In this document: in pieces, positions 16,775 to 23,978 of the stretch
Layout: each line of letters opens with the position of its first letter
Numbering within the stretch: position 1 is the first letter of the stretch
Assembly: GCF_003731765.1 (NCBI RefSeq)
Contig: NZ_MOAL01000002.1
Location: 682,001 to 746,000, forward strand
Direction of reading: 5' to 3'
DNA length: 64,000 nucleotides
Source: Pseudomonas chlororaphis
GTDB lineage: Bacteria; Pseudomonadota; Gammaproteobacteria; Pseudomonadales; Pseudomonadaceae
Made by a program: the position numbers and the translations under genes
The notes under the pieces: generated by a model
The model's input: the letters and a program-made list of their open reading frames with translations, nothing else
Told to the model about the DNA's origin: nothing
Database searches by the model: none

Positions 16775-19117
16775 TCAGACCAGTACCCGCGACTTCGTCA
16801 GCCAGGTTTCGAATGCCCTCGCATCCAAGGGCCGGCTGATGAGGTAACCCTGGGCGGTGTCACAACACCAATCCTTCAGCAGCTTGAGGCTACCGGCGAA
16901 CTCCACCCCTTCCGCCACCACCTTGAGACCCAGGTTGTGGCTCATTTCGATGGTCGAGCGCACGATCACCGCGTCACCGCTGGTGTCGTCCAGGTTGCGG
17001 ATAAACGACTGGTCGATCTTCAACTCCTGCACCGGCAAGCGCTGCAACTGCGCCAGGGACGAATAACCGGTGCCGAAATCGTCCACCGACAGGCTGATGC
17101 CGCAGCCACGCAAACGCTGCAACACCGCCAGCGCCTGTTCCGGGTGACGCATGATGGCGCTTTCGGTGATCTCGAACACCAGTTGCCCGGCCGACACCCG
17201 ATAGCGCTGCAAACAGGCATTGACCCGTGTCGCCAGCCCCTCGTCCTCCAGGTCATTGGCCGAGATATTCAGCGATAGCTGCACAGACAACGCCCGGCGA
17301 TTCCACTCGGCCAATTGGCGAATACCCTCCTCGATGACCCAGGCAGTGAGGCTGCCCATGCTGCCGGTGCGCTCCGCCAGCGGGATGAACTCTGCCGGCG
17401 AGACCACGCCGAACTCGGGGTGCTGCCAACGCAGCAAGGCCTCGGCCTGATGCACATGGTTACGGCGAAGATCCAGTTTGGGCTGGTAATGCAGGAACAA
17501 CTCACCCTCCGCCGCTGCCCGGCGCAGGTCGCGGATCAGGCTGATCTGGCGCTGATGAGCCAGGTCGCGATCCTGCTGGTAGATCTGCAAATAGCCCGGG
17601 GCACTGGCGGCGTCGTGACGGGCAATGGCCGCGCGGCTGATCAACTCTTCGGCGGACTGACCATCCGTGGGGTAAGCCGCCACGCCGATGCAGATCTGCC
17701 GCCGCACTTCGTCGCCATTGATCACCTGAGGCCGGCTGAGCAACGCGTGCAAGCGATCGGCCATGGCCACCGCGCCATCGACCTGGGTGTTTTCCAGTAA
17801 CAACAGAAACTCATTGGCGGTGATGCGCGCCGCCGTGTCACCCAAGGACAGCGCCTCCGACAGGCGTCGACTGGCCTCGCGCATCATCTGCTCCAGCCCG
17901 TCAGGACCGACCCCTTCATTGATCGCCCGGTAGTTGTCGATCCCCACGTACAGCAACACCACGCTGCGGCGCGCGGCAATCGTGCTGCTCAGGCGTTCCA
18001 TGGCCAAAGCGCGATTGGGCAACCCGGTCAGCGGGTCGTGCAGGGCGTTATGGGCCAGTTGCCGTTCACGGGTGGCAATCGCGCTTTGCATGGCGTTGAT
18101 CGCCTCGGCCAGCACCCCGAACTCGTCGCTGCGCCGGGCCACCACCGGGGTCTGGTAATTACCGTCACCGATGCGCCGAGCCGCCAGCGCCAGCCCCTCA
18201 AGCGGCCGGGACACCCGACGCGCCATCAGCAAGGCCGCAAGCAGCGACAACAGCAAGGCCACCAGGGCGATCCCCAGAAACTGGCTGTCCAGGGGCGCAA
18301 AGGCTTCCAGCGAATGCTCCAGGGGGCTCTGCAACAGCGCCAGCACCTTGGGGTCTCGAGTGTCGCCGGTGTTGGCCAGTTGCAGGGCCTTGTTCAGGAA
18401 ACGCTTGCCATGGACCTCGCTCAATTGGGGCAGTGCTTCCCACACCGAGTCGCCCAGGGCACGGATAATCGGGGTCCAGAACGGCGCCTCCTGGGTGCTG
18501 AACAGTTCACCAGGCGCCTGGTTATCCATCGCCAGAAACGACACTTCCAGGTTGCTCATGGAGCGCAGCTCCTTGGCGAACTGGTCATCCATGGCAAACC
18601 CCATGACCACTCGGGCGATGGGTAACGGCGACAACACATCCCCCTGCACCAACAGGAAAGGCCGACCATCGATGGCGACGATCAGCATACTTTTGTGTTG
18701 TCGCAAGGCCAGGCGCAAGGCCCGGTCGTAGGGAAAGGGTTGATCGCGAACGATGCTCGCCAAGGTGCTGGCGATCACCGTGCCCTGCGGGTCGAGCACG
18801 AACAATTGGCTGGAACGAATACCGCTACGGTGCTGCCCCAGGGCCGCGAGGATATCCGCCGGTTTGCCACTGAGCACGGCACGGCGGAACTCCGAATCCT
18901 CCACCAGCCAGTCCACCCCGTGCTGCAGATTGCGCCCACGCAGGTCGAGCAGGCGTTCGAAGACCCGGGAGCCGATGTTCAGTTGAATCTGCGCCTGCTT
19001 TTCCACCGCCTGGTTGGTGGCGGTTTTCACCGCGAAATACACCGCACCGATCAACACCAGCAGCAGTACCGCCAACACTCCGGCAATCCGTGCCTGAAAC
19101 GTCTGGCGCCACCTCAT
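16775..19117 (-). CDS. Membrane GGDEF-EAL protein, probable c-di-GMP phosphodiesterase (paralog 1)
   Basis: 780 residues. TM1 at about 10-30; periplasmic sensor region about 31-285 (ERLLDLRGRNLQHGVDWLV...); TM2 about 285-303; HAMP about 304-355; GGDEF about 365-520; EAL about 535-775. The GGDEF signature is degenerate (ITANEF), so cyclase activity is unlikely. The EAL site is complete: QAEALLRW, LNISANDL, FEITES, SVDDFGTGYSS, LKIDQSF, VAEGVE and TAQGYLISRPL. It should hydrolyse c-di-GMP in response to a periplasmic signal. It is clearly paralogous over its whole length to the protein at 20683-23040, with the intervening haemoglobin and DUF3034 genes between them. Confidence 0.9.
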   Translation of the reverse strand: MRWRQTFQARIAGVLAVLLLVLIGAVYFAVKTATNQAVEKQAQIQLNIGSRVFERLLDLRGRNLQHGVDWLVEDSEFRRAVLSGKPADILAALGQHRSGIRSSQLFVLDPQGTVIASTLASIVRDQPFPYDRALRLALRQHKSMLIVAIDGRPFLLVQGDVLSPLPIARVVMGFAMDDQFAKELRSMSNLEVSFLAMDNQAPGELFSTQEAPFWTPIIRALGDSVWEALPQLSEVHGKRFLNKALQLANTGDTRDPKVLALLQSPLEHSLEAFAPLDSQFLGIALVALLLSLLAALLMARRVSRPLEGLALAARRIGDGNYQTPVVARRSDEFGVLAEAINAMQSAIATRERQLAHNALHDPLTGLPNRALAMERLSSTIAARRSVVLLYVGIDNYRAINEGVGPDGLEQMMREASRRLSEALSLGDTAARITANEFLLLLENTQVDGAVAMADRLHALLSRPQVINGDEVRRQICIGVAAYPTDGQSAEELISRAAIARHDAASAPGYLQIYQQDRDLAHQRQISLIRDLRRAAAEGELFLHYQPKLDLRRNHVHQAEALLRWQHPEFGVVSPAEFIPLAERTGSMGSLTAWVIEEGIRQLAEWNRRALSVQLSLNISANDLEDEGLATRVNACLQRYRVSAGQLVFEITESAIMRHPEQALAVLQRLRGCGISLSVDDFGTGYSSLAQLQRLPVQELKIDQSFIRNLDDTSGDAVIVRSTIEMSHNLGLKVVAEGVEFAGSLKLLKDWCCDTAQGYLISRPLDARAFETWLTKSRVLV

Positions 19118-19250
19118 GAACGGGGGCTCGACGGCACAGCAAACCGCTGCACACCAGACAACAGGGCCGTGGGCGAGGCGCGCCTCACGCTGAAAAATCC
19201 GTTCTTCATACCCAGTCCTCTGAGGAGCCGAATGCGAGCGTCAAATAAAT

Positions 19251-19269
19251 GCCTATTGCAATAATAGGC
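19251..19269. promoter_or_regulatory. Inverted repeat between the truncated-haemoglobin operon and GGDEF-EAL paralog 1
   Basis: GCCTATT and AATAGGC with a 5-base loop. Read leftward it is followed by ATTTATTTG, so it could be a weak terminator for the operon ending at 19395, or an operator for the downstream gene. Otherwise the 19118-19394 gap holds no recognisable element. Confidence 0.4.
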
Positions 19270-19394
19270 AGACAGCTCGATCAGATTAATCCTCTAGAAG
19301 CGGAAGAGCACGCACTAATACGGGGGCTCAGGCAGACATTTAATTGACGCCAGCGTCTAGCAGCCCACCTAAGTGAATCCTGGAAAACACCCAT

Positions 19395-19814
19395 TCAGCG
19401 TTCGATGACCTCGCCACGCATCGGCGCCAGGCGAGCAATCAGACGGTTCTGCACCGGCACTGCGATGCCCTGGCTGTCCATCGAGGCGATCAGGTCTTCC
19501 ACTAGGGCGTTGAAATCGCTGCGGCTGACATTCTGTCCCTTGTGGCTCTCGGCCATGGTGTCGCCGGTGTAGGTGCAGGGACCACCGCTCTCGAAACAGA
19601 ACTGCTCGATCAACTTGTCTCGCAGGCGCTGGATATCGATCTTGCGAAAACGCTCGACGATCCGCGGGTCGCGGGCAATGTTCAACAGCATGCCTTCGAC
19701 GATGCGAGTGATCCCGGGGAGCTGCCCCAGGTCTCGGTAGAGGCTGTCATCACGGGCCGGTTGCTGCGCGCAGGCACTGAGCAACAGCGTCAGGATCAAG
19801 GGCAGGACACGCAT
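19395..19814 (-). CDS. Group 1 truncated-haemoglobin lipoprotein
   Basis: 139 residues. The lipobox LLLSAC places the lipidated Cys at residue 15; Ala at +2 points to the outer membrane. The rest is a group 1 truncated-globin-like domain: SLYRDLGQLPGITRIVEGMLLNIARDPRIVERF, then QFCFESGGPCTYTGDTMAESHKG and SDFNALVEDLIASM. The His of AESHKG (H91) is in the place of the proximal haem ligand. A periplasm-facing haem lipoprotein is unusual for a globin; oxygen, NO or redox sensing or electron transfer are possible. Its ATG shares bases with the DUF3034 stop (TGATG), so it is translationally coupled and the last gene of the copper-protein operon. Confidence 0.82.
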   Translation of the reverse strand: MRVLPLILTLLLSACAQQPARDDSLYRDLGQLPGITRIVEGMLLNIARDPRIVERFRKIDIQRLRDKLIEQFCFESGGPCTYTGDTMAESHKGQNVSRSDFNALVEDLIASMDSQGIAVPVQNRLIARLAPMRGEVIER

Positions 19815-20683
19815 CAGAAACTCCCCTGCAAGGACAGATAAGGCCCGTTCTGGTGATCCAGGGTGGCGATCTCCCCCAACCGCGCATACGCCAGGACGAT
19901 CGACAGGTGTTTGTTGGGGAAGTAGCCAAGAAACAGGTCGGCCCAGTCGCTTTCCCCGGAGAACGACAGGTTGTCGGGTTTCTCCCGGTACTCCACACCC
20001 AAGGCCCAGCGCGGGTTGAACAACACCGCAAGCGAACCTTCCTTGAGCAGGCTGCGGCTGTCCCGACGGTCGCCGCCAAAACCCAGCAACCCGGTTTCGT
20101 TGGCCCGGCTGTAACGCACACCACCATTGAGCAACAGGTTGTAGCCAAAGGCCGTGCCCACCAGCAGGCGACTCGCGCTCAGGTAGGCTTCGCTGTCGCT
20201 GTCACGGCGTGCGCCCACCAGGCTGGGAATCAGGAAATTGCGCTGATGCTTGTATTGCACGCCCAGGGACACCTGGGGCAGCGAGTCGTAGATCAGGTCG
20301 CCGAACAACCGCACTTTGACCCCGAACACGTCCTGGCTGAGGTTGTCCTCGGGCAAGCCGAGCTTGTGCACCAGAGAACCCAGGTCGAAACGCTGGCGGG
20401 CGAAGGACAACTCGACACGGTTGTCATACGCCAGCGCCAGGCCGGCCACATCCAGGCGGTAGTCCGGCAAGTTGACGCTGGTGGCAAAGGCGCTGGCGCC
20501 CCACTCGCCCTGCTCGCCATAACCGGTGAGCACCGCCCAGGGCGTGATGCCGCCACCGGCAGCACCTTCGATACTGCTGGCGCCGCCTGTGGCCAGTAAC
20601 CGGCCGTTGTCCGCCAGGGCCGTGGCCATCTGCAGCGCAGCCAGGCAACCCAGTAATACCCATCTACGTAGAGTCATAAGCAT
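19814..20683 (-). CDS. DUF3034 family protein, probable outer-membrane beta-barrel
   Basis: 289 residues from the ATG at 20683, which overlaps the stop of the upstream GGDEF-EAL gene (TGATG); the ATG at 20677 is an alternative. Signal peptide WVLLGCLAALQMATALA. The mature part, GRLLATGGASSIEGAAGGGITPWAVLTGYG, then alternating amphipathic strands, ends in SLQGSF with a C-terminal Phe. That matches DUF3034, a family of predicted outer-membrane proteins of unknown function. The operon partners are a predicted blue-copper protein and a globin lipoprotein, so it may form part of an outer-membrane redox or sensing assembly. Biochemical role unknown. Confidence 0.8.
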   Translation of the reverse strand: MLMTLRRWVLLGCLAALQMATALADNGRLLATGGASSIEGAAGGGITPWAVLTGYGEQGEWGASAFATSVNLPDYRLDVAGLALAYDNRVELSFARQRFDLGSLVHKLGLPEDNLSQDVFGVKVRLFGDLIYDSLPQVSLGVQYKHQRNFLIPSLVGARRDSDSEAYLSASRLLVGTAFGYNLLLNGGVRYSRANETGLLGFGGDRRDSRSLLKEGSLAVLFNPRWALGVEYREKPDNLSFSGESDWADLFLGYFPNKHLSIVLAYARLGEIATLDHQNGPYLSLQGSF

Positions 20684-23040
20684 CAATGAACCAAGGAAGT
20701 CTGTGCAGCCTGAGGTAAAGCCATCCAGGTCTCGAACGCCGCCGCACTCAGCGGCCGGCTGATCAGGTAGCCCTGGGCGGTATCGCAATGCCAACGCTCG
20801 AGCAAACGCAGGCTGTGTTCGTACTCCACGCCTTCGGCCACCACCTTGAGCCCTAGGTTGTGGCTCATCTCGATGGTCGAACGGACGATCACCGCATCCT
20901 CGCTGGTTTCGTCCAGGTCGCGGACAAACGACTGGTCGATCTTCAACTCTTGCACCGGCAGTCGCTTGAGGTGGGCCAGGGAGGAATAGCCGGTGCCGAA
21001 GTCATCCACCGACAAGCTGATACCGCATTCACGCAAGCGATGCAGCACCTTCAGCGCACGCTCCGGCTCCTGCATCACCGCACTCTCGGTGATCTCGAAA
21101 ATCAACTGCTCGGCCGGCACCCGACAGGTTTGCAACAAGGCTTTGACCCGACCCACCAGATCGACGCCGAGCAAATCCTGGGCCGAGATGTTCAACGACA
21201 ACTGCAAGTGCAGGCCCCGGCTGTTCCACTCGGCCAACTGGCGCATGCCTTCGCCAATCACCCAATGGGTGAGGCTCTGGATGCTCCCGGTGCGCTCGGC
21301 GAGGACGATGAACTCCGCCGGCGAGACCATGCCGAACTGCGGGTGTTGCCAGCGCAACAGGGCTTCGGCCTGGCGCACCCGACCCTGGCGAATATCCAGC
21401 TTGGGTTGGTAATGCAGCAGCAATTCGCCGTTGTTGGCGGCGTGGCGCAGGTCGCGGATCAAGGTCACCTGACGTCGATGGGCCAGGTCCCGGCCCTGCT
21501 CGTAAACCTGCAAGCGCCCCGGCATCTGCGCCGCATCTTTCATGGCGATGGCCGCCCGATCGAGTAACTGCTGGGCCGACTGGCCGTCTTCGGGGAAGGC
21601 CGCAATGCCCAGGCGACAGTCCAGGGCCACATCCTGCCCGGCCAGGCGCTGGGGCTTGAGCAGCAATTGCTGCAACTGGTCGGCAATGGCCACGGCGCCG
21701 TCGCTGCCGAGGTTTTCCAGCAACAACAGAAACTCCCCGGCGATCAGGTGCGCCACGCTGTCGCCAGGCCGCATGGCTTGCTGCAGGCGTTGCCCAACGT
21801 CTTGCAGGGTCAGGTCGACCAGCGCCGGGCCACCGGCCTCGTTGACCGAACGCAGGTTGTCGATGCCCAGATAGACCAGCGCCATCGGCCGCTCCGCGGC
21901 GATCGAACTGCCCAGGCGCTCCATGGCCAGCGCCCGGTTGGGCAACCCCGTGAGTACATCGTGCAAGGCATTGTGGGCCAGTTGAGCTTCCCGTTCGGCA
22001 ATGCCGCCCTGCATCGAGTTGATGGCCTTGGCCAGCAACCCCAGCTCATCACTGCGGCTCAGGGCCACGGGGGTCTGGTAATTGCCCTGGCCGATGCGTG
22101 CGGCCGCCTCGGCCAAGGCGCGCACCGGTTGCGACACGCTACGGGCCAGCAGCAAGGCACCGGCCAGGGACGCCAGCAAGGCTGCCAGGGCGATCAGCAG
22201 GATGCGTCGGTCCAGGGGCAAAAACACCTGCATCGCCGCATCCTGGGGGCTCTGCAACAGGGCGATCACCTGGTGGTCATTTTCATCCTGGCTGCTGGCC
22301 AGGGTCAGGGTCTGGCTGAAGAAGCGCTGGTGCAAATGCTCCACCAGTTGCACGTCACGGTGCTGAATGTTCTTGAGCATCAGGTTGACGATGCTCTCGC
22401 CCATGGCGCCGGGTTGGGTACTGACCAAGGCTCCTGGCTGCTGCATATCCACCGCCAGGAACGACACCTCCAGGTTGGTCAGGGAGCGCAGTTCCTCGGC
22501 GAAGGCCTCGTCCATGCTGAAGCCCATCACCACCCGGGCAATGGGCAGGGGCGCCAGCACGGGCGCTTCTACCAGCAAGTGCGGCTTGCCCTGGACCGGC
22601 ACGATCAACATGCTCTGCCGAGCACTGCGCGCATCGCGCAAGGCTTGGTCAAAACGAAACAGCGAACCGTCCGGCATGTTCTCCAGGGTGCTGGCCAGCA
22701 CGTGCCCGTCCATGCTCAGGAGGATCATGTCGCTGGCGCCGATGCGCTTGCCGTGGTTGATCAGCACCGAGCGGATGGTCGGCGAATCACCACTGGCCAC
22801 CGCATCGCGAAAACCGAAGTCGGCCGCTAGCAGTTGCACGCCATCGTTCAAGCGCCGACCGCGCACTTCCAGCAGACGCTCGAATACCCGCGTACCCACC
22901 GCCAACTGCTCATAGGCCTGGGTGCGCACAGCGCTGTTGGTGGCGGCCTTGACGCTGAAGTACAGCGCGCCGATCACCACCAACAACAGCAGGATCAATA
23001 CGCAGGCGACCCGCGCCTGGAAACTACTGCGCAGTTTCAC
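20683..23040 (-). CDS. Membrane GGDEF-EAL protein, probable c-di-GMP phosphodiesterase (paralog 2)
   Basis: 785 residues from GTG at 23040, chosen because the paralog at 16775-19117 begins at the same point (FQAR motif nine residues on versus seven in the paralog). ATG at 23061 or 23073 would add 7-11 residues. TM1, periplasmic sensor, TM2, HAMP (ARSVSQPVRALAEAAARIG), GGDEF and EAL domains are in order. The GGDEF signature is degenerate (LIAGEF). EAL residues are complete (QAEALLRW, LNISAQDL, FEITES, VDDFGTGYSS, LKIDQSF, AEGVE, TAQGYLIS), predicting c-di-GMP hydrolysis. It overlaps the copper-protein gene upstream and the DUF3034 gene downstream, so its periplasmic domain may sense the redox partners it is made with. 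Confidence 0.9.
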   Translation of the reverse strand: MKLRSSFQARVACVLILLLLVVIGALYFSVKAATNSAVRTQAYEQLAVGTRVFERLLEVRGRRLNDGVQLLAADFGFRDAVASGDSPTIRSVLINHGKRIGASDMILLSMDGHVLASTLENMPDGSLFRFDQALRDARSARQSMLIVPVQGKPHLLVEAPVLAPLPIARVVMGFSMDEAFAEELRSLTNLEVSFLAVDMQQPGALVSTQPGAMGESIVNLMLKNIQHRDVQLVEHLHQRFFSQTLTLASSQDENDHQVIALLQSPQDAAMQVFLPLDRRILLIALAALLASLAGALLLARSVSQPVRALAEAAARIGQGNYQTPVALSRSDELGLLAKAINSMQGGIAEREAQLAHNALHDVLTGLPNRALAMERLGSSIAAERPMALVYLGIDNLRSVNEAGGPALVDLTLQDVGQRLQQAMRPGDSVAHLIAGEFLLLLENLGSDGAVAIADQLQQLLLKPQRLAGQDVALDCRLGIAAFPEDGQSAQQLLDRAAIAMKDAAQMPGRLQVYEQGRDLAHRRQVTLIRDLRHAANNGELLLHYQPKLDIRQGRVRQAEALLRWQHPQFGMVSPAEFIVLAERTGSIQSLTHWVIGEGMRQLAEWNSRGLHLQLSLNISAQDLLGVDLVGRVKALLQTCRVPAEQLIFEITESAVMQEPERALKVLHRLRECGISLSVDDFGTGYSSLAHLKRLPVQELKIDQSFVRDLDETSEDAVIVRSTIEMSHNLGLKVVAEGVEYEHSLRLLERWHCDTAQGYLISRPLSAAAFETWMALPQAAQTSLVH

Positions 23041-23704
23041 TGGCAGCTCGCTTGAAGGCATCGCCAAAGGCACTCGGCGCTGGCGGCGTGGGCATGTCTG
23101 CGGACAGTGGCTCCAGGGTCAGTTGAAAGGTCTGCTGCGCCCCCTGGGCCGGAATCTGCACCGAGCCACCAGCCTGGGGTTGCAGGTCACGAACCTGAGG
23201 GTGCCACAAGGTGGCCTGGTAACTGCCCGCCGGCAATTGCTCCAGGGTCAGGTTGCCCTGGGCGTCGGTCACACCGAAACGCGGATCGTCGGTGACGTAC
23301 ACATAGCCCAGCATCCAGTCATGGATGTTGCAGCCGAGCACCACCACGCCCGGCTTTTCGAACAGCACCGGGTCCGAGGGCGTGCCTTCATACAAGCGCA
23401 GTTCGAAGCGTTTGGTCGGTGAAAAGGAATACACCTGGTGGCGGATATTGTCGCTGTTGGGAAACTTCACCGGGGTGCCGGTGTGAACGGCCAGCACATG
23501 GGGGGCGAACTCTTTGTCGCGCTGGTCCATGTCGGCCTTGAGCACGCCGGCAGGCTGGCCGAGAGGCCCCTGCAAGGTAACCACCGCGTCTTTTAACGGA
23601 CGGCCGGCGGCGTCGAGTACCTGCACCTGCAGGTTGGCCGCGCAGGCAAAGGCACTGACCAGCCACAGGCCGGCAACCGCAATACTGGAGTGAATCCTGG
23701 CCAT
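23024..23704 (-). CDS. Predicted periplasmic type-1 copper protein (methylamine-utilisation/cupredoxin-like)
   Basis: 226 residues from ATG at 23704. Signal peptide SSIAVAGLWLVSAFACAA. The mature N-terminus NLQVQVLDAAGRPLKDAVVTL looks like a carboxypeptidase-regulatory-type strand. The central cupredoxin part has FPNSDNIRHQVYSF and VVLGCNIHDWMLGY. H89, C125, H128 and M131 make a complete type-1 copper ligand set with the amicyanin spacing C-x2-H-x2-M. Family members are annotated methylamine utilisation protein, but no methylamine dehydrogenase genes are present here, so electron transfer to something else is likely. First gene of the four-gene overlapping operon with GGDEF-EAL, DUF3034 and globin lipoprotein genes. 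Confidence 0.82.
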   Translation of the reverse strand: MARIHSSIAVAGLWLVSAFACAANLQVQVLDAAGRPLKDAVVTLQGPLGQPAGVLKADMDQRDKEFAPHVLAVHTGTPVKFPNSDNIRHQVYSFSPTKRFELRLYEGTPSDPVLFEKPGVVVLGCNIHDWMLGYVYVTDDPRFGVTDAQGNLTLEQLPAGSYQATLWHPQVRDLQPQAGGSVQIPAQGAQQTFQLTLEPLSADMPTPPAPSAFGDAFKRAASETAQ

Positions 23705-23978
23705 GCAAATCCCAAAAACTTGATAGAACGGACGGCCAGCCTTGGCATGAGTACCCACCGCGAGGAACGCAGCTGTGCAGCATGATGCCGCAAGCAAGGC
23801 AATTTGCCATCACTGCATCCGCACAAGGGGCAGACCGTTCGTCCGACAAAAACTGATACAAACGGTCAACTTCTGTAAAGCTTTCGGCCGCAATCAGAAA
23901 AGCTGAAGTCCGCGCCGCCATTGAAACCACTCGCCGGGTGCCCCATCTAAGTGGCATACCCCATTGCGCAGGTGCCCC

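Noticed and set aside
16775..19117. Diguanylate cyclase activity of the two GGDEF-EAL proteins
   Set aside because: Both signatures have lost the GG and D positions (TANEF, IAGEF), so cyclase activity is unlikely; the domains may still bind GTP.
23024..23704. Methylamine utilisation function for the cupredoxin gene
   Set aside because: No mauA/mauB or other methylamine dehydrogenase gene is in the window; only the copper-binding fold is supported.
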